From: JAVVEZ01 sp032250895
GTDB lineage: Bacteria; Pseudomonadota; Gammaproteobacteria; Pseudomonadales; Pseudohongiellaceae
NCBI GenBank assembly: GCA_032250895.1
Contig: JAVVEZ010000015.1
Location: 1-50,579, forward strand
Direction: 5' to 3'
DNA: 50,579 bases
The notes under the pieces are model-generated. The model was not told where the DNA came from, did not search any database, and was given only the letters and a program-made list of their open reading frames with translations. Of the stretch, positions 9,901 to 18,030 are shown piece by piece. A program made the translations under genes and the position numbers. Numbering within the stretch: position 1 is the stretch's first letter; every line of letters starts with the position of its first letter.

Positions 9901-10005
9901 CCCACGAATGTTGGTCGCAGTATCGCAGGATCGCCCGGTCTGAACCAGCACAATGCCATCAGTCTTGGCAGGCGCTTCGTGGTGGGTGCGACGGCGAAGT
10001 TCTGA
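6934..10005 (+). CDS. TonB-dependent outer-membrane receptor 2
   Basis: The product has 1023 residues. AAAGGGGG lies 5 bases before the ATG. After a basic N-terminus the hydrophobic signal segment (about residues 25-48) ends LQAQ. The plug starts IEEIQITGSRITRSGMVTPTPVTTV, with LNVRGVGTNRTLVLLNGRRV and VTGGASAAYGADALSGVVNFILDTKY. The barrel carries a Cys pair (DCELNQVAQACSLIDRDP) also found in receptors 1 and 3, and the chain ends FVVGATAKF. It is clearly paralogous to the products of 3165-6242 and 25842-28907. The paired operator candidates just upstream and the IclR gene just downstream suggest substrate-dependent control. A strong hairpin follows at 10019. Confidence 0.93.
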   Translation: MNGKHPASSFTQAKAIKPAGSRPIKLKILASAVGMSIGLMLNGSLQAQEDIEEIQITGSRITRSGMVTPTPVTTVTLEEIGNLSPGNMVDALSQLPQFLNNQTATNRGNFLGAAGGAFLNVRGVGTNRTLVLLNGRRVPGSDRNGRVDTNLFPESLVRQVEVVTGGASAAYGADALSGVVNFILDTKYTGFEAKFQGGQTKFDDGENWEASISGGFAVGDRIHVTGALEAFHQNQVQGEIAALDERDWFQRLGFVTNPAWKASDPPGTNPQRLVLPNVHSTQFTPGGKINQPGFSLDQHVFTEDGSSTRPFIPGSVAAINTGTLSTSGGPEFDLANRGERTNLGAEVERGNAFLNVDIDLTDNATVFFRTMIGKNDTYLHDVNGGLGPSMMGIWSATIFQDNAFLPENVRQAMIAEGRQSIRMDKNGQIVGRINMQDDMTDGTEILQRVFSTGLDMEFANDWTLSAFLQYGDSDKDAKLDNLLRIDRLFLAMDAVRDPATGEIVCNVQLHNPTREQLAASVANVRVSSPQGPVGIASPVGLDGTIENCVPLNIFGTDNISQAAADYVVSDKWAESEVEQEFSEVVLSGDLFDNWYAGALSFSVGATYRHEKMSQVEFPRDIAVLGPPQNVPALGIRGIPGGFTGGSPNLHQFSTLQTFGGSFDVWEIFGETFVPLYVSTTSSRRVGLSLAGRRSQYSRAGTVETWKAGLDAQLTESLRFRGTFSHDAREATFSELFDLNGGGGGVNDPVFNGNRFDITVNSGGNPDLKPEEADTFTVGLVYQPQWLEGLSFSGDYYSIDLSETIGSLGTQRIVDDCELNQVAQACSLIDRDPVTNIITRVSNVLVNIAAAKVRGVDLELSYRMEPDLFASQFETLSFRMLAGYLAENSSTPLNGVKLDSAGTGVFPSWTTTTTLNYGVGPVSGFIQHRFIDSTRLNALWTEGVDVDDNSISSVDYTNVGLTYTYETASGGSVAVFGNVTNLFNEHPPVIPTNVGRSIAGSPGLNQHNAISLGRRFVVGATAKF

Positions 10006-10018
10006 TGCTCTTCCCCCT

Positions 10019-10060
10019 GGGATGCATCCCGGATTCCAGTCCGGGATGCATCCCGCCTTT
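10019..10060 (+). terminator. intrinsic terminator of receptor 2
   Basis: Two perfect 15-base arms (GGGATGCATCCCGGA at 10019-10033 and its complement at 10040-10054) enclose a 6-base loop. GCCTTTTACC follows. The hairpin lies 13 bases after the receptor 2 stop. The T run is short, but the stem is very stable. It may also serve the convergent IclR gene ending at 10140. Confidence 0.75.
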
Positions 10061-10081
10061 TACCCGTACTTGTTGATCGGC

Positions 10082-10109
10082 TGGATCCCCGCCTGCGCGG
10101 AGATGACGG
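10082..10109. repeat. REP-like palindromic unit (copy 3)
   Basis: The palindrome contains GGATCCCCGCCTGCGCGGAG followed by ATGACGG, and then the extension aaggtgaatctccggc. A similar 3-prime extension follows the copies at 28994 and 34401. It lies between convergent gene ends. Confidence 0.65.
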
Positions 10110-10139
10110 AAAGGTGAATCTCCGGCACCGCCCTTATTC

Positions 10140-10982
10140 TTATTTGGTCAGCGTTTTGAGCGAATCGCCCCAGGAACGGGAACTGATGGAATGGGTCAGC
10201 AAGGGATGGCGGCGCAATTCCACTTCTATTTTTTTCGCTGCTTCCCTAAGAGGGCCAAGCCGGGTTGCGATCATGGCCTCCTTTTCCATCCGAACCGTGG
10301 TGGTGGAACAGTTTATCGCCGCCACGGCCTCGCCATCATGGCCGAACACAGGGACAGCCAGTGAGATGATATTGGGGTCCATTTCACCCTGGGCACAGGC
10401 ATAGCCGAGCTTGTTGACCTGCTTCAATACCTGTTTCAGCCTGGCTTTGGATGGAATCGTTTTTTCAGTATAGATTTTCAAATCCAGCTCTTGCATAAAA
10501 TTGTCGAGTTCGTCCTTGGGCCGGAAGGCAAGCAGGGCCCTGCCCATGGCCGTGATATAGGCGGGAATCCGCTGCCCGACACCGACATAATGATGGATGG
10601 TATGCACCGTGGAGACATAAACCAGGAACATGATGTCGTAGTCGGTCAGCACGGCCAGTGAGGTGGTGTCTCCGGTCTTGTCGCTGAGTTCCTGCAGGGT
10701 CGGCCGGAAGGTCTCTTCCACATCCATCGATTCGAGAAAGGCAGAGCCCAGACTCATGGCCTGGGGCCGCAACAGAAACAACTTGCCCTGTTTGCCGATA
10801 TAACCCAGGCGCAGCAGGGTATGCAGGCATCTGCGCACCACGGCGGGATTCAAACCGACGACGGCGGAGATTTCGCTGATGGTCATTTCCGGCTCTTCCC
10901 GGGAGAAACAGCGGAGCACCGACAGGCCCCGCTCCAGGGAAGTGATGTATTCACGATCAGGCTTGCTTTTATTCTTTGCCAT
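10140..10982 (-). CDS. IclR family transcriptional regulator (PcaR/PcaU/PobR-like branch)
   Basis: The product has 280 residues from MAKNKSKPDREYITSLERGL; GGGGGAGTG lies about 8 bases upstream. An earlier in-frame start at 11024 has no such site. Residues 10-70 form a winged helix-turn-helix (ERGLSVLRCFSREEPEMTISEISAVVGLNPAVVRRCLHTLLRLGYI). The remainder is the IclR effector-binding domain, with VGQRIPAYITAMGRALLAF, LGYACAQGEMDPNIISLAVPVF and AAINCSTTTVRM. The pattern is closest to regulators of aromatic catabolism. It lies next to receptor 2, and the TTTCG-N5-CGAA sites between the receptors match the operator form of this branch. The effector is unknown; an aromatic or small acid is a reasonable guess. 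A direct repeat GCATCGACTC occurs at 11050 and 11062 upstream. Confidence 0.92.
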   Translation of the reverse strand: MAKNKSKPDREYITSLERGLSVLRCFSREEPEMTISEISAVVGLNPAVVRRCLHTLLRLGYIGKQGKLFLLRPQAMSLGSAFLESMDVEETFRPTLQELSDKTGDTTSLAVLTDYDIMFLVYVSTVHTIHHYVGVGQRIPAYITAMGRALLAFRPKDELDNFMQELDLKIYTEKTIPSKARLKQVLKQVNKLGYACAQGEMDPNIISLAVPVFGHDGEAVAAINCSTTTVRMEKEAMIATRLGPLREAAKKIEVELRRHPLLTHSISSRSWGDSLKTLTK

Positions 10983-11123
10983 GATAAACACTCCCCCCGA
11001 TGATAAAGCGGCTATCTTAATCACTTCCCTGGATAATTAGAACCACAGAGCATCGACTCTGGCATCGACTCACGCTGTCGTTACCCTTATCATAGAGGTC
11101 AGATTTCCAGCGTCCGAGATTTG

Positions 11124-12125
11124 ATGAATTACGATATTGTCACCATTGGCAGCGCCACCGTGGACTATTTTGCCGATACCGATTCCGAATTGATCCGGAT
11201 CGACACCCGGACCAGCCATGAGGAACTGCTGGCCTTCCCCCTGGGCGGTAAAATTCTGATCAATGAACTCAATACCACCAGTGGCGGGGGTGGTACCAAT
11301 ACCGCCGTGGCCTTTTCCCGGCTGGGCCTGCATACCGCCTATCTGGGCAAGCTCGGCATGGATGCCACCGGCGATTTCGTGCTGGACGCTCTGGCGGCGG
11401 AAAATATCAGTTTCATCGGCAAGCGGGCAGGCAAGACCGGTGTGTCATTCGTTCTCAACAGCATCCGGGATGACCGCACCATCCTGGCCTACAAGGGCGC
11501 CAACAACTGCCTGCTGCCTGCCGATGTTCCTGCCATCACCGCTCCCTGGGTCTATCTGTCGAGCATGTTGGAACAGAGCTGGCAGACCGTGGTGGACCTG
11601 GTCTGCACCAGCACCTTCAAACTGGCCTTCAACCCCAGCAGTTACCAAGCAGCCATGGGTTATCAGCAGCTGCGGCCTCTGGTTGACCGGGTGTCCATTC
11701 TGGTGATGAACCGGGAAGAAGCCTGTCTGTTTCTGGGCCGGGATGAGCACCAGGACAGCGACTTGCCGGAACTGGTGCGCGCCCTGGCCCAAGTACCCGG
11801 ACAGATTACCGCCGTTACCGATGGCGCCCGGGGAGTCTGGGTCTATGATGGCAAGGACCACGTGCATGCCGCCAGCCCCAGGCCGGACCTGAAGATACTG
11901 GAAACCACCGGCGCCGGTGACGCCTTTGCCGCCACCTTCACCGCTGCACTGATACGCGGACTGCCGATTACCAGCGCCCTTGACTATGGCATGAGCAACG
12001 CGGAATCGGTGCTGCAGCACAAGGGCGCCAAGGAAAAATTGCTGCACTGGGAAGAATTGCTCGACATAAGCCGCTCGAATCCACGTAATATAGTGTCTTC
12101 ATCGGCACTTGTATTGAGTCATTGA
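11124..12125 (+). CDS. PfkB family carbohydrate or nucleoside kinase
   Basis: The product has 333 residues. It starts at the ATG at 11124 (MNYDIVTIGSATVDYF), directly after an in-frame TTG. The PfkB fold is shown by the N-terminal beta strand IVTIGSATVD and the glycine-rich SGGGGTNTAVAFSRLGLHTAYLGKLG at about 55-80. The C-terminal signature ETTGAGDAFAATF near residue 255 contains the catalytic Asp of the family. The enzyme would phosphorylate a sugar or nucleoside hydroxyl with ATP in the cytoplasm. The substrate cannot be told from the sequence; the size fits ribokinase or adenosine kinase relatives. It is divergent from the IclR gene and 61 bases before the unknown gene at 12187. I saw no FNR box in its upstream region. 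Confidence 0.9.
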   Translation: MNYDIVTIGSATVDYFADTDSELIRIDTRTSHEELLAFPLGGKILINELNTTSGGGGTNTAVAFSRLGLHTAYLGKLGMDATGDFVLDALAAENISFIGKRAGKTGVSFVLNSIRDDRTILAYKGANNCLLPADVPAITAPWVYLSSMLEQSWQTVVDLVCTSTFKLAFNPSSYQAAMGYQQLRPLVDRVSILVMNREEACLFLGRDEHQDSDLPELVRALAQVPGQITAVTDGARGVWVYDGKDHVHAASPRPDLKILETTGAGDAFAATFTAALIRGLPITSALDYGMSNAESVLQHKGAKEKLLHWEELLDISRSNPRNIVSSSALVLSH

Positions 12126-12186
12126 CGCTCGTCCCGACCAGAGTCCGCCTGCATGACAATGCCGGTCAGTATCCAGGAGTACAGGT

Positions 12187-13203
12187 ATGACAAGTTCCCT
12201 CAGCCTCGATCTGCACATTGGCAACGCCATCCCCCATGGCAATGCTGCGGAAAGTGCCGCCATCATCACCTTGTGGCAGGGTCTGCAGGATTATTTTGTG
12301 CAGCAGGCATTTACGGCGCAGGGCAGTATCAACGGCAAGGCTCAGTCCTGGTTGATCACTCTTGACAGCAGCCGTTTGCTGCAAGCCCTGGAAAACGCCG
12401 CAGTCCTGGCCGGCGGCTTTGACGCTTACCGGGAAGCCCATGTCAGGGATGAGGAAAAATCCCTCGCTGCCGTACTGAACCTCGACATCGCATGCAAGGA
12501 TGGCACCGTGTCCGAGGTGGAAGCCTATCAGGTGGCGACAGTCTTCATACAGCAGATCATACTGGCGGCGAACATTGCTCTGCCTGGCTCCCTGCAAATC
12601 CTGGATGCCCGTTTTAGTGGCGCGGGCGCTCATCGCTTCGAAGCCCAGACGTTTGATTCAATCGTGTTCTATGGCGCTCTCAAATGTGCCCGGCACGGAC
12701 AGGGGCCAGCCTTGCGAACGCCTGCCTTCGACGATGTCTGGCAATGGTTGCAAACGTGTGAGGTCAGCACCACGCATACCGCCATCAAGAGCATCAACAA
12801 GGTGCTCTTCACCCTGCTGAAAGTCGCGGAGCAACGCCACGAATACAGCGCCAGAACCGTGTTGCTGGTGCTGTATCAGCTCGAGGTATTGCTGGCGTGC
12901 CGGCATGCCCCGGCCCCTGATCACATTCGCCAACGAACCCGGCTGGTGCTGGGAAGCATCCCGGAATCCGCCGACTGTTTCAAGGAGCTGTATGAGGTTC
13001 GCAACAGCCTCTTCCTGGGTGACCAACCGGTTCACCGCCCCCCCCTGATAAGTCACGGCAGCGGCGACGAACTGAAGGCCCGGATCGGCCAGCACAACAC
13101 CGCCGTGGAACTTGGCACCGCCCTGGTGCTGGCACTGTTGCAGGATCTGCTCAGCCACGGACAGCAGGATTTTGCGTTCAAGGAAATCCTGCTGCGTCCA
13201 TGA
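12187..13203 (+). CDS. conserved-looking cytoplasmic protein, unknown
   Basis: The product has 338 residues, with AGGAG about 9 bases before the ATG. There is no signal peptide or membrane segment. The protein is mostly helical by composition. Its C-terminal third contains FKELYEVRNSLFLGD followed by PVHRP and a helix HNTAVELGTALVLALLQDLL. This recalls the end of Apea-like HEPN domains, where an RN pair and a later His matter, but the spacing (R to H, 11 residues) does not fit the HEPN ribonuclease motif R-x4-6-H. I do not recognise the family with confidence. The position between the PfkB gene and the host-attachment gene puts it next to the FNR-linked island. Confidence 0.65.
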   Translation: MTSSLSLDLHIGNAIPHGNAAESAAIITLWQGLQDYFVQQAFTAQGSINGKAQSWLITLDSSRLLQALENAAVLAGGFDAYREAHVRDEEKSLAAVLNLDIACKDGTVSEVEAYQVATVFIQQIILAANIALPGSLQILDARFSGAGAHRFEAQTFDSIVFYGALKCARHGQGPALRTPAFDDVWQWLQTCEVSTTHTAIKSINKVLFTLLKVAEQRHEYSARTVLLVLYQLEVLLACRHAPAPDHIRQRTRLVLGSIPESADCFKELYEVRNSLFLGDQPVHRPPLISHGSGDELKARIGQHNTAVELGTALVLALLQDLLSHGQQDFAFKEILLRP

Positions 13204-13253
13204 CAGAGAAAGGATCCCCCCTGAGATTCCCCCCTCGAATGATTCACGTTCCT

Positions 13254-13315
13254 TTGACCAGGATCATCAAAACAGAACAGCATCCACCGGTGGACTGAAA
13301 TCTCTCCTCTATAAT
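13254..13315 (+). promoter_or_regulatory. FNR-type box and -10 element of the host-attachment gene
   Basis: TTGAC-CAGG-ATCAT at 13254-13267 differs by one base from the FNR/Anr dyad TTGAY-N4-RTCAA. A perfect TATAAT lies at 13310-13315. If transcription starts at 13322, the box centre is at -61.5, the standard class I position for FNR and CRP. The -35 region (CCGGTG) is poor, as expected for an activated promoter. The gene starts at 13379. Confidence 0.65.
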
Positions 13316-13378
13316 GAAGCCATCAGCCATCCCGCACCATTTCCGGTCTTGCGGGCATGCGGAGGGGAACAGCAAGCG

Positions 13379-13807
13379 ATGAAAAAGATCTCTTACGTAC
13401 TGGTAGCAGACGGCGGCAGAGCCAAGATATTGCAGAGTGACGGCCATCTGAAAGACTTTGCCGTGATCTATGAACAGGTGAATTTTCGCGGGCGGCAATC
13501 ACGTTCGGATATCGATTCTGACCGCGCGGGTATGCAGCACAGCGGTGGTGGAGGCTTCCACAGTTATGCTGGCGACAATGACAGCCATCGACACGAAACG
13601 GAAGAATTTGCCAGGGAACTGTGCAAGATTCTGCAAACGGCCCGGCAGGCCGGCAAGTTTGACAGCCTGATCATCGCCGCACCGCCGCATTTCCTGGGAA
13701 ACCTGCGTCAGCATCTGAGCCAGGACTGCCAGAACTGCCTGGTCAAATCCCTCGACAAGGACCTGGTGCAGGCCAGCGTCGCGGAGCTTGCAGAACATCT
13801 TGCCTGA
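13379..13807 (+). CDS. PF10116-type protein (annotated as required for host attachment)
   Basis: The product has 142 residues from MKKISYVLVADGGRAKIL, with GGAGGGG about 12 bases upstream; the open frame extends further but without a ribosome site. The family is recognised by the N-terminal strand YVLVADGGRAKIL and the Gly/His/Ser-rich middle (HSGGGGFHSY). FARELCKILQTARQAGKFDSLIIAAPPHFLGNLRQ and the C-terminal LVQASVAELAEHL complete it. The fold resembles the eRF1 domain 2 superfamily (baeRF). The 'host attachment' name comes from Agrobacterium; in most bacteria the role is unknown, and the genes are often found with anaerobic or stress genes. The FNR-type promoter upstream agrees with that. 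Confidence 0.88.
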   Translation: MKKISYVLVADGGRAKILQSDGHLKDFAVIYEQVNFRGRQSRSDIDSDRAGMQHSGGGGFHSYAGDNDSHRHETEEFARELCKILQTARQAGKFDSLIIAAPPHFLGNLRQHLSQDCQNCLVKSLDKDLVQASVAELAEHLA

Positions 13808-13841
13808 AGCATGAAAGCGCGTCAGAGAAGCTCTGCCTAAC

Positions 13842-13912
13842 TCGTCACCCCGGTGCGGGCCTGGGTCCATTGAAATCAATGACATGGATCCTGGCCTGTG
13901 CCGGGATGACGG
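13842..13912. repeat. REP-like inverted pair (copy 4)
   Basis: Two inverted copies face each other. GTCACCCCGGTGCGGGCCTGG is on the left, and CCTGGCCTGTGCCGGGATGAC on the right, joined by a ccattgaaatcaatg centre. The whole forms an imperfect hairpin with arms of about 30 bases between two convergent genes (stops at 13807 and 13921). It may also act as a bidirectional terminator. Confidence 0.65.
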
Positions 13913-13920
13913 TAAAGGAA

Positions 13921-16900
13921 TTATTCAGAAGTTCCCTGGAGCTGTTTTTGAATGAGTTGTAGCAGAAATTGGGCTTCAATGGGCTTGCAGATGATTTCGC
14001 AGCTGGCGTCTTTGGCTTCCTGGCTGCGCCGTTCGGAGGTATCGCCGGTGACGATGATGGCCGGGATTCTGCGGTCCAATTGTTGCCGGATCGTTCTGAC
14101 CAACTGTAAACCATTTTCAGCCTGGGCCAGACCATAATCGCTAATGATCAGATCAGGCGTGCTGATAGCAATCCTGGCCTGCACCTCGGCCGAGTTCCTT
14201 GCCGTGACCACCGTAAACCCGGAAAGTTCGAGAAACAGACTGGTCGAATCCAGCACCGCCGGGTCGTCTTCGATCAGCAGCAGGGTTGCAGATGAGCGGT
14301 CTGACGACAGAACCGGCACCGGCTCTTGTCGGGTATGCGGCAGGCTCTTTCCTGTCGCCAGGGGCACCAGCACCGAGAACACCGAACCTCTGCCGGGAAT
14401 GGACCTCACGTCCAGCTTGAGCTGCAGAAATTCAGCTATCAGTTTGACGATGGACAGGCCCAGACCCAGGCCCTTGCCAAGATAATGACCTCCCTGTTCC
14501 AATTGCTGGTATTCATCAAAAATCTCATCCAGTGCGGTGGAAGGAATCCCGGGACCATTGTCGAACACCTGAATCTTGAGACTGTCACCGTGACGCCGGC
14601 AACCCAGCACGATGTGGCCGTGGGCCGGTGTAAATTTGATGGCGTTGGCCACCAGATTGGTGAGCACTTCTTCCAGAAGTGCCGCATCAGAGCTGATGAT
14701 GGCGCTGGATTTGACCAGTGAAAACTTCAGGGCCTTTTCCCTGGCCTGCTGTGCCTCCGTATTGTAAACCCGCTGCAACATGTCGAAGACATTGAAACTG
14801 CAAATATTCACCTCGACCTTGCCCGATTCCAGCTTGGTGATATTCAACAGCGCGTTGAGCAGTTTGTTGGTGGTATCCACGGCCATTCTGGCCTGCGCCA
14901 GAACCCTGGCTTTTTCCCCGATGCTCAGCTTGCCGGAGAGTACACCCAGACACATGCTGATGGATTGCAGGGGCTGGCGCAGATCATGACTGGCCGCCGC
15001 CAGAAAACGTGACTTGGTACGATTGGCCTCGTCGGCTTGCTGACGTGCGCTCCGTAATAGCATTTGTTCCTGCTGTTGCTGACGGATATCCCGAAATCTG
15101 ACCAGCGTGGTGGCCTCGTTGCCGACAAGCACCGGGCTGAGTCCGATTTCCACCGGAATTTCCTCGCCGCTGCGGGTCAGGCACCATAATTCCAGACCGC
15201 TGCCCATCTGCCGCATCATCGGGTTTTCCCGGTAACGCTGATGATGGCCATCGTGCTGGCGGCGAAAGCGTTCGGGAATCAAACGCTGATAGGACTTGCC
15301 GAGCAAGTCCTTGCGGGAATAGCCAAACAGTATTTCGGCCTGCCGGTTCACTCGCTGTATCATGCCATCGGCTTCCACGATGATGATGGGGTCCGGCGTC
15401 GACTCCACCAGGGCCTTGAGTTTGTTTTCCGTGGCTTTTTTATCGGTGATATCCCTCAGGGTCAGGGCAATGCTGCCCGGCTTTTGCTGTTGGTCGACAA
15501 GCACCGAGGCATTCAGCCAGAGCTCCAGAATTTTGCCACCCCGGGTGAGCCCCCTGATTTCGAGGGAGGCATTGGCGCTCTTTTGGATTCTTTTTTCTGA
15601 ACTCTTTTTTCCATGGCCCCGCAACAGTTTTCTGATATAGGCCTGGTAGGGCCTGCGTCCGGAGGCATCCAGCAATTCCACCAGTGCCATGCCATGCGCC
15701 TGCTCGGGCGAGTACTGGAACATGTTCTGGGCCCCTGCGTTCCAGTTGCTGATGATGCCATCCATATCCTGCACAATGATGGCATCATCGGAAGTATGCA
15801 CCACAGCGGCCAGCAGTTGTGACTCCTTTTCCAGCTTGGTGAGTTCCGCGTTGAGCCTGAGCAGTTCTGCATTGGTGGACTCCAATTCCTCATTGGTGGT
15901 CTGGTACTCCTCGTTGGCAGACTGGAGTTCCTCTGTGGTGGACTGGTATTCCTCACTGATGGATTGCAGTTCCTGGTTGGCCGCCTCCAGAGCCTCCATG
16001 CTGGCCTGCAACTGATCGCGGGTGACGGCCAGTTCCTGCTCCAGCATCTGCGCCTGCCCGGCTGCGGCCGCATTGATCTGTACTGGATTTTCCAGATTGG
16101 GTCCGACGGCACTTTCAAATATCAGGAGTATTTCCCCGGACTCCCGCATGGATTCCCGATCCCGGGTGGCACTTTTTGGTTGTGGAATCGCCACCAGCGT
16201 AATCACCTGAGCGTCGTTTGCGCGTCTGCCTCCGGCATTTGGAGGAACCAGCCGCAGCGGCCGGCTTCTGACGGTCACTCCCTGGCGCTGTGCCTGTTGC
16301 AGCACCATCCGCATCGCGGCCCGCAGTTCAGGCACCGCCATATGCAACAGGTCCAGCTTGACATCGCCCTCCGGCAGGCTGAGATAGGGCTGCACCCTGC
16401 CGTGCACGTGCATCAGCTCCAGGCGCCTGTTGACCAGCACTGCCACCTGGGCATACTCGGCGAAGACGAGTTCCCGCATCTGCTGCTGCCAGGACAGGGC
16501 GGGCAGCAGCGGGCTGACGGGAAGATGGCTGGCCACAGCCGGGTCCGGTCGAGCCGGCAACAAGGGTTCGGCCGCTTTGTTTTGTGGCCCCAGCCGCTGA
16601 TAGAGCCTGAGTGGGGCATCCACCGCCTTGAACAGACTTTCCGTCTTGCCAATGCTTTCCGAGACCCCCAGTTGCAGATACGCTCCAGGATTGAGGGCAT
16701 AACGAAAGCGGGTCATCAACCGGGCCTGGGTCTGCCGATTGAAATAGATCAGCAGGTTGCGGCAACACAGCAGGTCAAGCTTCGAAAAGGGGGCATCGGT
16801 GGTCACATCATGCACGGCAAAAATCACCCGCTCGCGCAACTCCTTGCCCACCTGATAGGCGTCGCCCCGTTTTTCGAAGTAGCGCTGCAACAATTCAGAT

Positions 16901-17997
16901 GGCACATTTTCCACGGCCTTGGCGGCATAAATACCCCGGCGGGCGCTATCGATGTTGTCCGGATCGATGTCCGTGGCGAAGATTTTCACCGCCGGCGCAT
17001 GTTCCAGCTTTTCACTGAACTTTTCCACCAGCAGAGCCAGGGAATACGCTTCTTCTCCGGTGGCACAACCCGCCGACCAGATTCTGAGTGTCCCATCCGG
17101 ACCTTTCCTGTCGGCCATTTCCAGCAACAGGGCATCCAGTCGTTCAAACACTTTACGGTCGCGAAAGAACCCGGTCACGGCAATAAAAATATCCTTGATC
17201 AGCCTGCGGGCCTCGTCGCGGGACTGCCTGACCAGCTGCAGGTATTCGCCGAGGCTGTCGATGTGATTGGCCACCAGCCGCCGTTTGATCCGTCTGAGCA
17301 GCATCGGACCCTTGTAACGCTGGAAGTTGAACCCGGTTTCGTTTTCCAGAAGCTCCAACAAAATCCGTAGCATGTCGGTATCGTCAGGAAGGGCTGCATC
17401 CACCGTCTGCCGACTCAGCCGTACCAGCTCCAGCAGTTCCTGCCCCATGGCCTCCGGTGTGCGGATAAAATCCGTCAGATAGAGATTGATCAGCGCCTCC
17501 GGCAGCGCTCTGAACGCGGCCGTTTCCGGTGCCTGGGCCAGCACCCAGCCACCAGCCGCCTTGATTTCCTGCGCGCCCAGGATGCCGTCCTGGCCTGTGC
17601 CTGACAACAGAATACCGATACAACGCTCAGGGTAATTCTGGGCAAGGGACGAAAACAGGATGTCGATGCCATGGCGCGGGCCGGGCATGCTGAAAGGGTT
17701 CACGCTGAAGTGCCTGTCCTCCACGGTACAGCGCTGGCCCGGCGGACACACATAGAGCGTCTCGGCGGCAAGCGTCATTCCCGCTTTGACGTCCACCACC
17801 GGCAAGACGGAGAATTTCGTCAACAACCTGCTCAAGGCACTGGGCTGTGAGGCATCCTGGTGCTGGATCAGCACGAAGGCCATGCCGTGGCGGGTCGGCA
17901 GCGTGGGCAGCAGCGCTTCGAAGGCTTCCAGCCCTCCTGCCGAAGCCCCTATTCCCACGATAAAAACCGGGTCTTTCCCAGGCTTGCTGGCTGTCAT
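13921..17997 (-). CDS. CheB-CheR-PAS-histidine kinase-receiver hybrid protein
   Basis: The product has 1358 residues and no membrane segment. Residues 1-190 are a CheB methylesterase domain with catalytic S19 (GIGASAGG), H46 and D137 (LSGTGQDG). Residues 205-470 are a CheR methyltransferase domain with WSAGCATGEEAYSLAL near 305. A long coiled coil of QSTTEEL/QSANEEY/ESTNAEL repeats spans about 665-735. Two PAS domains follow (about 740-860 and 865-985). The kinase has H1004 in SHDLRQPLQ and an ATPase domain with NAIKFTP, DNGPGIP and GKGLGLGLSIVK. The chain ends in a receiver with phospho-Asp D1287 (IISDYGL). CheB lacks its own receiver, as is usual in such fusions. The gene is 33 bases after the FixJ gene, in one operon with the DHp-only protein. 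It is a soluble sensor whose signal is unknown. Methylation by the CheB/CheR parts need not concern chemotaxis. Confidence 0.93.
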   Translation of the reverse strand: MTASKPGKDPVFIVGIGASAGGLEAFEALLPTLPTRHGMAFVLIQHQDASQPSALSRLLTKFSVLPVVDVKAGMTLAAETLYVCPPGQRCTVEDRHFSVNPFSMPGPRHGIDILFSSLAQNYPERCIGILLSGTGQDGILGAQEIKAAGGWVLAQAPETAAFRALPEALINLYLTDFIRTPEAMGQELLELVRLSRQTVDAALPDDTDMLRILLELLENETGFNFQRYKGPMLLRRIKRRLVANHIDSLGEYLQLVRQSRDEARRLIKDIFIAVTGFFRDRKVFERLDALLLEMADRKGPDGTLRIWSAGCATGEEAYSLALLVEKFSEKLEHAPAVKIFATDIDPDNIDSARRGIYAAKAVENVPSELLQRYFEKRGDAYQVGKELRERVIFAVHDVTTDAPFSKLDLLCCRNLLIYFNRQTQARLMTRFRYALNPGAYLQLGVSESIGKTESLFKAVDAPLRLYQRLGPQNKAAEPLLPARPDPAVASHLPVSPLLPALSWQQQMRELVFAEYAQVAVLVNRRLELMHVHGRVQPYLSLPEGDVKLDLLHMAVPELRAAMRMVLQQAQRQGVTVRSRPLRLVPPNAGGRRANDAQVITLVAIPQPKSATRDRESMRESGEILLIFESAVGPNLENPVQINAAAAGQAQMLEQELAVTRDQLQASMEALEAANQELQSISEEYQSTTEELQSANEEYQTTNEELESTNAELLRLNAELTKLEKESQLLAAVVHTSDDAIIVQDMDGIISNWNAGAQNMFQYSPEQAHGMALVELLDASGRRPYQAYIRKLLRGHGKKSSEKRIQKSANASLEIRGLTRGGKILELWLNASVLVDQQQKPGSIALTLRDITDKKATENKLKALVESTPDPIIIVEADGMIQRVNRQAEILFGYSRKDLLGKSYQRLIPERFRRQHDGHHQRYRENPMMRQMGSGLELWCLTRSGEEIPVEIGLSPVLVGNEATTLVRFRDIRQQQQEQMLLRSARQQADEANRTKSRFLAAASHDLRQPLQSISMCLGVLSGKLSIGEKARVLAQARMAVDTTNKLLNALLNITKLESGKVEVNICSFNVFDMLQRVYNTEAQQAREKALKFSLVKSSAIISSDAALLEEVLTNLVANAIKFTPAHGHIVLGCRRHGDSLKIQVFDNGPGIPSTALDEIFDEYQQLEQGGHYLGKGLGLGLSIVKLIAEFLQLKLDVRSIPGRGSVFSVLVPLATGKSLPHTRQEPVPVLSSDRSSATLLLIEDDPAVLDSTSLFLELSGFTVVTARNSAEVQARIAISTPDLIISDYGLAQAENGLQLVRTIRQQLDRRIPAIIVTGDTSERRSQEAKDASCEIICKPIEAQFLLQLIQKQLQGTSE

Positions 17998-18030
17998 GAA
18001 GCGTTCGTCATAAAGAGTTCCCGGGCAGGT

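Noticed and set aside
12187..13203. HEPN ribonuclease (toxin) assignment
   Set aside because: The R-x4-6-H motif is not present and no antitoxin gene adjoins it.
15964..17370. A 468-codon plus-strand frame inside the hybrid kinase
   Set aside because: It is antisense to the CheR and coiled-coil part of a well-defined protein, and has no domain of its own.
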